Source of the DNA: Marisediminicola sp040546025
Lineage (GTDB): Bacteria > Actinomycetota > Actinomycetes > Actinomycetales > Microbacteriaceae
NCBI RefSeq assembly: GCF_040546025.1
Contig: NZ_JBEPNA010000013.1
Span: forward strand, 1 to 64,000
DNA: 64,000 bases
Direction of reading: 5' to 3'
The position numbers were made by a program, and so were the translations under genes. Under the pieces are notes generated by a model that saw only the letters and a program-made list of their open reading frames with translations, ran no database searches and had not been told where the DNA came from. Within the stretch, counting starts at the first letter, position 1, and each line of letters opens with the position of its first letter. Shown in pieces: positions 40,903 to 48,825 of this stretch.

Positions 40903-42193
40903 CGAACCACCCCACGGCGGGATGGGGCAGCCGCGAACATCTCGGAACCCGATCAGCCGTCGCCAGATCGAAACAGTCATCTCCCGGTCGACGGGGGTCT
41001 TCGGGCTGGTGTTCGGCGCTCAGACGGTGCCAGTCTTGCTCGCGCAATCCTCGTTTATGATCCCTGAGTGGTCGTTGTTCGCCCAAGGACTCCTCTTCGG
41101 AGGGCTGCTGCTGTCGGTCGCCGCCTCGATCCTGAAGCGGTGGGTGCTGATCGTCAACGGTTTCGTCGCTGTGGCCTGGTTCGTCGTGATGGCGACCTGG
41201 CCCACCGGGGTCGCCGATGTGGCCGTCGTGTCGGACGAGCGCCCCTGGCCGTGGTTCATCTGCACGGTGGCGACCGCCGCCGCCGCCGTCGCCTGGCCCG
41301 TGTGGGCCGCCGTCGTGGCGCTCGTGGTAGCGCCGCTCACCTACGGCATCGTGCGGGTGACGCCGGCCGGAGGGGCTGCACCGCTCGACCTCGCCGCCTA
41401 CGACGTGATTTATGCGATCATCCTCGGCGGCACTGTTCTCATCATCATCACGATGCTCCGGCAGGCGGCGGCATCGGTCGACCTCGCCCAGTCGACCGCA
41501 CTCGATCGCTACTCCTACGCTGTGCGCCAGCACGCCACCGAGGTCGAAAGGGTGCAGGTCGACGCGATCGTGCACGATAGCGTGCTCACGACCCTCATCT
41601 CGGCGGCGCGGTCGCACGCCCCGGAGGCCGAGGCGCTGGCCGTACGGATGGCGAGCAACGCGATGGGCTACCTGCGGGACGCCGCGGCGTCATCGCCGGA
41701 TGACGCGACGAAGGTGAGAGTGGGCGATCTCGCCGTGCGGATCCGGTCGGCGGCCGACGCCGTCTCGGTTGCGTTCGAGTACCGGCCGGGCGAGATCAGT
41801 GACTGGGACCTCCCGTCGCAGGCCGCGGAGGCCGTGTACTCGGCCGCCGTGCAGTCGATGGTCAACAGCACCCAGCACGCTGGTTCCGATCCGAACACCA
41901 CGAGGTGGGTCGGAGTGCGCTGTGCGCCCGGCGGCGGAGTGGTCGTTGTCGTCGGGGACACCGGCGCCGGATTCGACCCTCAAGCCGTGCCGACCGCGAG
42001 GATCGGGCTGAGGATCTCGATTCTCGAGCGGGTCAGTAATGCCGGCGGGCACGTCGACGTGGATTCGCGCCCCGGAGAGGGCACCGTCATCACGATCCGC
42101 TGGCCGGCCGCTGAGAGCGTCTGGCCCGGGTCTGGCCCGGATGCCGGCGAGGGTGCTGTGCCGGTTGCCGCCGGCGAGGGCGCGACATCGTGA
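40892..42193 (+). CDS. Membrane sensor histidine kinase
   Basis: The start is ATG 40892 (GTG 40889 is directly upstream). The 433-residue protein has about five membrane helices (35-190), a dimerisation helix with phospho-acceptor H228 in AIVHDSVLTTLISAARS (HisKA_3-like), and a C-terminal HATPase domain with N-box VNSTQHAGSD, G1 VGDTGAGFDP and RIGLRISILERVSNAGGHVD. It has no obvious extracellular sensing domain, so it may sense within the membrane. It overlaps the third gene by 4 nt. Confidence 0.9.
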   Translation: MAANEPPHGGMGQPRTSRNPISRRQIETVISRSTGVFGLVFGAQTVPVLLAQSSFMIPEWSLFAQGLLFGGLLLSVAASILKRWVLIVNGFVAVAWFVVMATWPTGVADVAVVSDERPWPWFICTVATAAAAVAWPVWAAVVALVVAPLTYGIVRVTPAGGAAPLDLAAYDVIYAIILGGTVLIIITMLRQAAASVDLAQSTALDRYSYAVRQHATEVERVQVDAIVHDSVLTTLISAARSHAPEAEALAVRMASNAMGYLRDAAASSPDDATKVRVGDLAVRIRSAADAVSVAFEYRPGEISDWDLPSQAAEAVYSAAVQSMVNSTQHAGSDPNTTRWVGVRCAPGGGVVVVVGDTGAGFDPQAVPTARIGLRISILERVSNAGGHVDVDSRPGEGTVITIRWPAAESVWPGSGPDAGEGAVPVAAGEGATS

Positions 42194-43242
42194 GCATCTC
42201 GATTCCCCGCTATCTCATCGTGATGCTCGCGGCGGTGTTCTCGGCCTATCACCTGCTGCTCGCGGCGGTATCGATCGATGTCCCGGTGCGGAACGGCCCC
42301 TACATCGCAGCGATGGTGCTGTACGCGATCGCGACCATCGCGAGCCTGTGGCCGACGAAGTCGACCCGGATGCCGATCTGGATGGCGTCGTTCAACGTCG
42401 CAGTCTCGCTTGCCGTCGCACTCCTTGTGACGAGTCAGCTGCCAGCCGGACCGGGCAACAGCTACGCAGCGTGGCACACGGCCGCGATCGGCACGCTGAT
42501 GGTCATCACGTCGACCCGGCGGCGCCAGTCGCTCGCCTGGATCGGCGTCGGCGCCCTCGCTGTCCAGACCGTTGCCTGGCAGGGCTTCGGCGCCCTACTC
42601 GAGGTCGGGACCCTCGGGAGCATCATCTGGGTCGCGATCTCCCACGCACTCGCCTACTCCCTCGCCTCTGCCGGACGCGACGCTCGCCACTACGCCCTGG
42701 CCGAGCGGGAAGCCGCCGAGTGGCGCGCGGCGCAGGAGGCGCATGTGTTCGAGCGCCAGTTCAGGCTCGGTCAGACCAGTCGCATGGCTGTTCCCATGCT
42801 GCGGGAGATTGTCGCGAGCGGAGGGGACCTCACGGACGCCCAGCGTGAGGAATGCCTGCTCCTCGAGGGGGCGATCCGTGATGAGATCCGCGGGCGCAAA
42901 CTGCTCAACGACCGAGTGCGACACGAGGTCATGGCCTCCCGCAGGCGCGGCACGACCGTCACGCTGCTCGACGAGGGCGGAATTGACGACCTTTCCGAGG
43001 GTGAGCTGGATCGCGTGCTCAACCACCTCGCGAAGGCGATCGGCGGCTCGAAGGCCGACCGGATCATCGCGCGGACCGTGCCCCACGGATCCGAGACGGC
43101 CGTGACGGTCGTCGGGCTCAGCTCGGGCAGTGACGGCACCAGCTCCGCGCTCGGCCAGGAGTCAGACGACGAGGACGACGACGAGATCGACTTGTGGCTT
43201 GAGATTCCGCGAGTCGTCGAGCGTGGCGCACACGCCCTGTAA
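42190..43242 (+). CDS. Kinase-like membrane protein without catalytic motifs
   Basis: The GTG overlaps the kinase stop (GTGA). The 350-residue protein has four to five membrane helices over the first 160 residues, a charged coiled-coil-like linker (AEREAAEWRAAQEAHVFERQ) and a C-terminal domain that follows the kinase outline (LLEGAIRDEIRGRKLLNDRV, LSEGELDRVLNHLAKAI). It lacks a phospho-acceptor H-box and any ATP-binding G-box. A very acidic stretch (ESDDEDDDEIDLW) is near the end. I read it as a degenerate kinase paralogue that may modulate the pair upstream; that is inference. Confidence 0.8.
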   Translation: MSISIPRYLIVMLAAVFSAYHLLLAAVSIDVPVRNGPYIAAMVLYAIATIASLWPTKSTRMPIWMASFNVAVSLAVALLVTSQLPAGPGNSYAAWHTAAIGTLMVITSTRRRQSLAWIGVGALAVQTVAWQGFGALLEVGTLGSIIWVAISHALAYSLASAGRDARHYALAEREAAEWRAAQEAHVFERQFRLGQTSRMAVPMLREIVASGGDLTDAQREECLLLEGAIRDEIRGRKLLNDRVRHEVMASRRRGTTVTLLDEGGIDDLSEGELDRVLNHLAKAIGGSKADRIIARTVPHGSETAVTVVGLSSGSDGTSSALGQESDDEDDDEIDLWLEIPRVVERGAHAL

Positions 43243-43261
43243 GCGGCGGGCTTAACGAGAA

Positions 43262-43288
43262 ATAGGACCGGCCACCGGCCGGTCCTAT
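43262..43288 (+). terminator. Hairpin terminator after the two-component genes
   Basis: A perfect 12-bp stem (43262-43273 with 43277-43288, ATAGGACCGGCC) has a 3-nt loop, 20 bp after the stop at 43242. It lacks a strong U-tract, as is common in actinobacteria. Confidence 0.85.
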
Positions 43289-43664
43289 CCAAATCCCCGA
43301 GTCAGGGCGATAACCCGAATACCGCCCTGACTCGCCCCCAATGCATTAGCCCGCTTACCCTAGTCGGCTAATGATTGGCGGTGTGCTCATTGAGCAACAC
43401 CTAGCAAGAACAATCATGCAACGAACCGGGGGTCCCCGAAAGTCATCTCTTTAGGGGACTTCCGGGGGACAATTTTGTACCCTGTCACCCGTTTGGGGTG
43501 CCCACGGACCGATAACGGCGGGAGGTGCACGACGGATAACGGGGTACATTTCGCCTGTCACGGCGCATTAGCGCTGCCGGGTCGGCCGGCTACGACGAAA
43601 TCCGTGACGAGTGTTGCGAAATCCGAAGGTGTGCTCGTTCCCAACGACGGAATCGGCGGAAACG
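43289..43664. other. Hairpin-rich non-coding region
   Basis: No credible gene lies here; a 70-codon TTG-started frame at 43475-43687 lacks coding character. Successive inverted repeats are at 43298-43334 (perfect 12-bp arms, CGAGTCAGGGCG), 43344-43373 (CATTAGCC/GGCTAATG), 43381-43400 (TGCTCA/TGAGCA core) and 43432-43470 (GTCCCCGAAAGTC against GACTTCCGGGGGAC), with CACCC/GGGTG at 43486-43500. GATAACGG occurs twice near 43510-43540. A structured RNA or a multi-hairpin insulator between convergent genes is possible. Confidence 0.5.
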
Positions 43665-43681
43665 CCCCCCGTTGTGGGGGG
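43665..43681 (-). terminator. Terminator after the carboxylase epsilon gene
   Basis: Six C (43665-43670) pair with six G (43676-43681) around a 5-nt loop, 2 bp past the minus-strand stop at 43684. The stem is short but GC-only. Confidence 0.6.
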
Positions 43682-43683
43682 TG

Positions 43684-43917
43684 TTAGCCCGAGAACGAGC
43701 GCCAGGCGCCCGACCCCGGCGCGAGCGGCTGGCGCAGGGCTCGCTGGCTCCGCTGCCAGGCGCTCCGGGGCGTGGAGGTCTCGAGGAGCGCATCGTCGGA
43801 GAGCTCCTCGGCGAGCGCCGTGACAACGGCGGTTATTGCGGCGAGCTCCGCGGCGGAGGGGTCACCGGCGAGGATGGTGATCTCGGCGTCGGCTTCGCCC
43901 TCGGGCACCGTGATCAC
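43684..43917 (-). CDS. accE: Acyl-CoA carboxylase epsilon subunit
   Basis: A GTG overlapping the beta-subunit stop (GTGA) opens a 77-residue acidic protein with VPEGEADAEITILAGDPSAA and a C-terminal Trp/Arg-rich end (SAWQRSQRALRQ), the pattern of the small AccE subunit found only in actinobacteria. It stabilises the alpha-beta carboxylase complex. Sequence conservation in this family is low, so position beside the beta subunit carries much of the evidence. Confidence 0.85.
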   Translation of the reverse strand: MITVPEGEADAEITILAGDPSAAELAAITAVVTALAEELSDDALLETSTPRSAWQRSQRALRQPLAPGSGAWRSFSG

Positions 43918-45515
43918 AGCGGGATGTTCCCGTGCTTCTTCGGTGGCAGCGACGCGCGTTTCGTGCGCAGCGCGCGCAGCGCCTTGACGATCGCGACGCG
44001 TGTCGCGGCCGGCTCAATGATTCCGTCGAGTTCGCCGCGCTCCGCCGCGAGGAACGGTGACGCGACGTTGTAGGTATACTCGCTTGCCAGCCGCGTGCGC
44101 ACCGCGGCGACGTCCTCACCGTCCGCCTCCGCCTGCTTGATCTCTGCCCGGTAGAGGATGTTGACCGCGCCCTGGCCGCCCATGACGGCGATCTCGGCGG
44201 TCGGCCAGGCGTAGTTGAGGTCGGCGCCGAGCTGCTTGGACCCCATGACGATGTAGGCGCCGCCGTAGGCCTTGCGGGTGATGACCGTCACGAGCGGAAC
44301 CGTGGCCTCCGCGTAGGCGTACAGCAACTTGGCCCCGCGGCGGATGACGCCGGTCCATTCCTGCTCCGTGCCCGGCAGGTAGCCGGGAACGTCCACGAGG
44401 GTGAGGATCGGGATCGAGAAGGCGTCACAGAAGCGCACGAATCTCGCGGCCTTCTCGCCGGCCTCGATATTGAGCGTGCCGGCCATGGCGCTCGGCTGAT
44501 TGGCGACGATGCCGATGGCGCGACCCTCGACGCGGCCGAAGCCGACAACGATGTTGGGTGCGAAGAGCGGCTGCGTCTCGAGGAACTCCCCGCCGTCGAC
44601 GATGTGCTCGATGATGAACTTCACGTCGTAGGGCTGGTTGGGGCTGTCGGGGATGATCGTGTTGAGCTTGCGGTCGGCATCGGTTATTTCGAGCTCGACA
44701 TCGCTCGCGTACAGCGGATGCTCGGCGAGGTTGTTGTCCGGAAGATAGCTCAGCAGGGCGCGCGCGTAGTCGAGGGCATCGTCCTCGTCGCTCGCGAGGT
44801 AGTGCGCGACGCCGGACTTCTGGTTGTGGGTGAGCGCGCCGCCGAGCTCCTCCATGCCCACATCTTCGCCCGTCACGGTCTTGATGACGTCGGGCCCGGT
44901 GACGAACATCTGGCTCGTCTTGTCGACCATGATCACGAAATCGGTGAGTGCCGGAGAGTAGACGGCGCCTCCCGCGGCGGGGCCCATGACGATGGAGATC
45001 TGTGGGATGACTCCGGATGCCGCCGTGTTGCGCCGGAAGATCTCGCCATACTTTCCGAGCGCGACAACGCCTTCCTGGATGCGCGCGCCGCCGGAATCGA
45101 GCATTCCGATGATCGGCACGCCCGTCTTGAGGGCCAGGTCCATGACCTTGATGATCTTCTCGCCCGCCACCTCGCCGAGCGAGCCGCCGAAGATGGTGAA
45201 GTCCTGCGCGTACACCGCGACCTGGCGGCCGTGGATGGTGCCGGTGCCGGTCACGACCGCGTCACCGTATGGCCGGGACTTCTCCATGCCGAAGGCGTGA
45301 GTGCGGTGCCGCACGAACTCGTCGAGCTCGACGAAGGATCCGTGGTCGAGCAGCTGCTCGATACGCTCGCGGGCGGTCTTCTTGCCTTTCGCGTGCTGCT
45401 TTCGGATCGCGGCGTCTCCGCTCGCGGTCACCGCTTCGTGGTATCGGACCTTGAGGTCGGCGAGTTTGCCCGCTGTCGTGTACAGGTCAGGTTCGGCAGT
45501 GTCGTCAGAAGTCAC
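43914..45515 (-). CDS. Acyl-CoA carboxylase beta subunit (AccD5/PccB-like)
   Basis: The 533-residue carboxyltransferase moves CO2 from carboxybiotin to acetyl- or propionyl-CoA, giving malonyl- or methylmalonyl-CoA. The oxyanion-hole segments LDSGGARIQEGV and GPAAGGAVYSPALTDF in the N-terminal half and VDVPGYLPGTEQEW with TVITRKAYGGAYIVMGSK in the C-terminal half are intact, and the length is typical. The start GTG lies 6 nt after a TAAGGT box. It pairs with the alpha subunit at 36306-38057, and the biotin ligase that activates that subunit is divergent from it. Confidence 0.95.
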   Translation of the reverse strand: MTSDDTAEPDLYTTAGKLADLKVRYHEAVTASGDAAIRKQHAKGKKTARERIEQLLDHGSFVELDEFVRHRTHAFGMEKSRPYGDAVVTGTGTIHGRQVAVYAQDFTIFGGSLGEVAGEKIIKVMDLALKTGVPIIGMLDSGGARIQEGVVALGKYGEIFRRNTAASGVIPQISIVMGPAAGGAVYSPALTDFVIMVDKTSQMFVTGPDVIKTVTGEDVGMEELGGALTHNQKSGVAHYLASDEDDALDYARALLSYLPDNNLAEHPLYASDVELEITDADRKLNTIIPDSPNQPYDVKFIIEHIVDGGEFLETQPLFAPNIVVGFGRVEGRAIGIVANQPSAMAGTLNIEAGEKAARFVRFCDAFSIPILTLVDVPGYLPGTEQEWTGVIRRGAKLLYAYAEATVPLVTVITRKAYGGAYIVMGSKQLGADLNYAWPTAEIAVMGGQGAVNILYRAEIKQAEADGEDVAAVRTRLASEYTYNVASPFLAAERGELDGIIEPAATRVAIVKALRALRTKRASLPPKKHGNIPL

Positions 45516-45521
45516 GCTTTC

Positions 45522-45527
45522 ACCTTA
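45522..45527 (-). promoter_or_regulatory. Probable -10 box, leaderless carboxylase promoter
   Basis: On the minus strand TAAGGT lies 6 nt before the GTG at 45515. Confidence 0.45.
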
Positions 45528-45596
45528 CCGACGAACCGGGGGCCGGGACGTTGTCGGTACCCCACAGCATCCGGGCGCCGCCGTGCGCCGAAACCG

Positions 45597-45602
45597 TACC
45601 CT
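45597..45602 (+). promoter_or_regulatory. Probable -10 box, leaderless birA promoter
   Basis: TACCCT lies 6 nt before the ATG at 45609; the divergent carboxylase promoter is 70 bp away in the same gap. Confidence 0.45.
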
Positions 45603-45608
45603 TGGGGA

Positions 45609-46403
45609 ATGCACCTTCCCCGCAGCTCGGCCATCGCACGCCTCGCCGTGCTCGAGGAGACGCCGTCGACCAACGATGCTCTGCTCGCGCTCGCCGATTC
45701 CGCCCCCGAATTCACGGTCGTCGCGACGGCGAACCAGACCGCCGGTCGCGGCCGCCTCGGGCGCGAGTGGATCGCGCCGCCCGGCCAGACGCTTGCCGCC
45801 TCCGTGCTGCTGCGCCCTCGGCTTCCCGCGGGGGAATCGCTCGAACTCAGTCATTGGGGCTGGATCCCGCTCATCGCCGGCCTCGCCCTGGCGAGATCGA
45901 TCTCCGCGCTGCTGCCGTCGGACGGCGCCGAGCTCAAGTGGCCCAACGACGTGCTCGTACATGGCCGTAAGGTATCCGGGATCCTCGCGGAACTTCTGCC
46001 CGGCGCCGACGGCCTCGTTCTCGGTGCCGGTATCAACCTGGCGATCCCGGCGGACGGCCTCCCGACGCCCACCTCGACTTCTCTCGGCATCGAGGGGGCG
46101 ACCCTGTTCGGCGACGAACTCGCCGACGCGGTCCTCGTGGGGTGGCTCACCGCGTTCCGCCCGCTGTACCGGGAGTTCCTCCACCTCGGCGGCGACGCCG
46201 ACGGCAGTGGCATCCGCGAGCAGGTCTCCGAGTCGTGCAGCACGCTCGGGAAGCGCGTGCGGGTGCACCTTCCCCGCGGAGACGACCTCTCCGGCGCCGC
46301 GATCGACATCGACCGCTCCGGGCGGCTCTGTGTCAAAAGCGAGTCGGATGGCCGGGTTCAGGCTGTCGCCGCCGGCGACGTGACACATCTGCGGTATGAA
46401 TGA
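45609..46403 (+). CDS. birA: Biotin-[acetyl-CoA-carboxylase] ligase
   Basis: The 264-residue enzyme attaches biotin to the BCCP lysine. The biotinyl-AMP loop GRGRLGREW is at residues 46-54 after TANQTA, and the catalytic Lys is in LKWPNDVLVHGRKVSGIL. The C-terminal SH3-like domain ends the protein. There is no N-terminal winged helix, so this is a group I ligase that cannot act as the biotin repressor. The gene's divergent placement from the carboxylase beta subunit is common in actinobacteria and links enzyme and activator. Confidence 0.95.
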   Translation: MHLPRSSAIARLAVLEETPSTNDALLALADSAPEFTVVATANQTAGRGRLGREWIAPPGQTLAASVLLRPRLPAGESLELSHWGWIPLIAGLALARSISALLPSDGAELKWPNDVLVHGRKVSGILAELLPGADGLVLGAGINLAIPADGLPTPTSTSLGIEGATLFGDELADAVLVGWLTAFRPLYREFLHLGGDADGSGIREQVSESCSTLGKRVRVHLPRGDDLSGAAIDIDRSGRLCVKSESDGRVQAVAAGDVTHLRYE

Positions 46404-46406
46404 AGC

Positions 46407-46955
46407 ATGTCATCGGAGCCCGGCCAGCCTGGCCCTGAACCAGAGCGTATTGTCGCGAGCCTCCGGCCGCACGGGCGCGCGATGTTCTGGCCCTCGCTCG
46501 TCCTGATCGGCGGGGTCGGGTCCATCGCCTACTTTTACGGGCGCTTCGACGAGGAGTGGCAGAACCTCGCCGTGCTCGGTGGCGGCGCCGCGGTGATCGT
46601 GCTGCTGTGGATGCTTCCGCTGCTGTTCTGGCTCGCGAAACGGTACATCATCACGACGCGGCGCATCGTGCTGCGCTACGGGCTGTTCGTGCGCACGAGG
46701 CAGGAGCTCCTGCACAGCCGCGGTTACGACGTCTCCGTGCGCAAGAACGCCCTGCAGAGCCTGTTCCGCAGCGGTGATGTGATCATCAACACGGGGCTCG
46801 AGAACCCGGTTGTCATGAAGGATGCGCCGAGTGCCGACCTCGTTCAGGGAGCCCTGCACGACCTCATGGAGAAGAGCCTCAACCCCATCGCCGCCAGGCG
46901 CCAGGCCGAGCAGTCGGGTGCCTCGGACGAGACAACCGCGTGGGGCGTGCGATGA
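46407..46955 (+). CDS. PH-domain (bPH2/DUF304) membrane protein
   Basis: The 182-residue protein has two adjacent membrane helices (starting MFWPSLVLIGGVGSIAYFY and LAVLGGGAAVIVLLWMLPLL) and then a bacterial PH domain (KRYIITTRRIVLRYGLFVRT through SLFRSGDVIINTGLENPVVM). The family is widespread in actinobacteria and of unsettled function. The gene follows birA by 3 bp and is probably co-transcribed with it. Confidence 0.85.
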   Translation: MSSEPGQPGPEPERIVASLRPHGRAMFWPSLVLIGGVGSIAYFYGRFDEEWQNLAVLGGGAAVIVLLWMLPLLFWLAKRYIITTRRIVLRYGLFVRTRQELLHSRGYDVSVRKNALQSLFRSGDVIINTGLENPVVMKDAPSADLVQGALHDLMEKSLNPIAARRQAEQSGASDETTAWGVR

Positions 46956-46967
46956 TCGGTGCCCGAT

Positions 46968-46973
46968 TAGGCT
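46968..46973 (+). promoter_or_regulatory. Probable -10 box upstream of ugd
   Basis: TAGGCT lies 31 nt before the ATG at 47005 with a GAGAAGG ribosome-binding site between, so this transcript would have a short leader. Confidence 0.35.
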
Positions 46974-47004
46974 GGGGCTTCCGCCGACGCGAATGAGAAG
47001 GCCC

Positions 47005-48312
47005 ATGAAAGTTTCCATTATCGGCTGCGGTTACCTCGGTGCCGTCCATGCCGCGTGCATGGCGGACCTCGGGCACGAGGTCATCGGCGTCGACGTCGAT
47101 GCCGCGAAGATCGCCCTGCTCGCCGCAGGCACGCCACCCTTCTTCGAGCCCGGGCTCCCCGAGCTGCTGAAGTCGGCCATCGCCTCGGGCCGGCTGACGT
47201 TCACGACGGACATCTCGCAGGTGAGTGGGGCTGCCGTGCACTTCATCGCGGTGGGAACCCCGCAGCTCGGCGAGAGCAATGCCGCCGATTTACGCTACGT
47301 CGACGCGGCGGTGACGGGCCTGCTGCCCCACCTGCGTGACGGCGACCTCGTCGTGGGCAAGTCGACGGTGCCGGTCGGCACCGCCGCGCGCCTCGCCGAG
47401 GTCGTACGCTCGGCCGGCAGCGGGGCCACGCTCGCCTGGAATCCCGAGTTTCTGCGGGAGGGGTTCGCCGTGAAAGACACCCTCACCCCCGATCGACTCG
47501 TCTACGGGCTTGCCCCCGGCGACAACGTCGGTGAGAAGCTCCTTGACTCGGTCTACGCCTCCGCCCTCGCGCTGGGCACCCCCAAGGTCGTCACCGACTT
47601 CTCCACCGCCGAGCTGGTCAAGGTCGCCGCCAACGCGTTCCTCGCCACCAAGATCTCGTTCATCAACGCGATGGCGGAAGTGGCGGAGGCGACTGGCGCC
47701 GACGTGACCCAGCTCGCCGACGCGATCGGCTACGACGCGCGCATCGGCCGCAAGTTCCTGAATGCCGGACTCGGCTTCGGCGGCGGGTGCCTGCCGAAGG
47801 ACATCCGCGGATTCATGGCGCGCGCGGAGGAGCTCGGCGTCGACCAGGCGCTCAGTTTCCTGCGCGAGGTCGACAGCATCAACCTGCGCCGTCGCGGCCG
47901 GATGGTGGACTTGGTCACGGAGGTCGTGGGCGGCGACGTCGCAGGCAAGCGAATCGCCGTGCTCGGCCTCGCGTTCAAGCCGGATTCCGACGATGTGCGG
48001 GATTCCCCCGCGCTCGACGTCGCGGTGCGCCTCGCCGCGCTCGGCGCAGATGTCGTGGCGACCGACCCCGAAGCCATCGAGACATCGCGCCGCCGCTTCC
48101 CCGACCTCAACTACGTCGCATCCGTCGACGACGCGGTGCGGGGTGCGGATGCCGTGGCCCTGCTGACCGAGTGGAGGACGTACCGCGCGCTCGACCCGAC
48201 GGTTGTCGGTTCAGCGGTTGCGACCCGCGCCATCGTAGACGGGCGCAACTGCCTCGACCCCGTCCAATGGCGAGACGCCGGCTGGTTGTATCGGGCGCTC
48301 GGCCGCCCCTGA
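47005..48312 (+). CDS. ugd: UDP-glucose 6-dehydrogenase
   Basis: The 435-residue enzyme oxidises UDP-glucose to UDP-glucuronate, a precursor for envelope polysaccharides. The NAD site is MKVSIIGCGYLGAVHAACMA; the nucleophilic Cys lies in GFGGGCLPKDIRGF, and the catalytic Lys/Asn segment is ELVKVAANAFLATKISFIN. ATG 47005 is preferred over ATG 46993, whose AGAAGG serves as its ribosome-binding site. Its 3' end overlaps a minus-strand GtrA gene by 102 bp. Confidence 0.95.
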   Translation: MKVSIIGCGYLGAVHAACMADLGHEVIGVDVDAAKIALLAAGTPPFFEPGLPELLKSAIASGRLTFTTDISQVSGAAVHFIAVGTPQLGESNAADLRYVDAAVTGLLPHLRDGDLVVGKSTVPVGTAARLAEVVRSAGSGATLAWNPEFLREGFAVKDTLTPDRLVYGLAPGDNVGEKLLDSVYASALALGTPKVVTDFSTAELVKVAANAFLATKISFINAMAEVAEATGADVTQLADAIGYDARIGRKFLNAGLGFGGGCLPKDIRGFMARAEELGVDQALSFLREVDSINLRRRGRMVDLVTEVVGGDVAGKRIAVLGLAFKPDSDDVRDSPALDVAVRLAALGADVVATDPEAIETSRRRFPDLNYVASVDDAVRGADAVALLTEWRTYRALDPTVVGSAVATRAIVDGRNCLDPVQWRDAGWLYRALGRP

Positions 48313-48738
48313 CGCGATCGCGGGCGCAAACACCCAGGTGCGGTAGAGCCAGAAGCGGAACGCGGTGCCGAGGCCGAGGCCCACGACGTTGGCGGAGATG
48401 TTGTCGGCGATGGCGCTCTGCAGCCCCAGCACGTAGTGCGAGAACCAGAGGCAGCCGAGCGCGATGAGCATCCCGCCCACGCTGACGATCGCGAACGCAA
48501 CCCCCTCGCCGAGCGCTTTGGCGCTGCGGTGGAGTCGGAACGTCCAGTACCGGTTGCCGGCCCAGTTCGCCGCAATCGCGAGCGACACGGAGATCACCTT
48601 CGCCAGAAGAGGACCATCGCCGTACGCGTCGGGGGAGAGCACCGTTGCCCGGAGGAGATTGAAAACCCCGATGTCGATCACGAGGCCGACGATGCCGACC
48701 AGACCGAAACGGGTGAACTGCCCGATGATGCTTCGCAT
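48211..48738 (-). CDS. GtrA-family membrane protein
   Basis: The 175-residue protein has the four-helix GtrA fold: FTRFGLVGIVGLVIDIGVFN, an Asn/Trp-rich second helix AANWAGNRYWTFRLHRSA, then AFAIVSVGGMLIALGCLWF and the closing GTAFRFWLYRTWVF. GtrA proteins are thought to flip or help transfer undecaprenyl-linked sugars in surface glycan decoration. The tail beyond residue 135 is polar and lies entirely antisense to the end of ugd, so the last 34 codons are shared DNA. Confidence 0.85.
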   Translation of the reverse strand: MRSIIGQFTRFGLVGIVGLVIDIGVFNLLRATVLSPDAYGDGPLLAKVISVSLAIAANWAGNRYWTFRLHRSAKALGEGVAFAIVSVGGMLIALGCLWFSHYVLGLQSAIADNISANVVGLGLGTAFRFWLYRTWVFAPAIASGAAERPIQPAGVSPLDGVEAVAPVYDGAGRNR

Positions 48739-48825
48739 GCGCCCTCCCGGTCGATAGGCAAAGATGGGGACCACGCCGATTCGGCAGTCTAATCGCAGCA
48801 ATCCCAATGTTCCTGAAAGAAAACA

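Noticed and set aside
43475..43687. Possible 70-residue protein in the hairpin-rich gap
   Set aside because: It needs a TTG start, has no ribosome-binding site, lacks the G/C third-position bias of real genes here and overlaps several hairpins.
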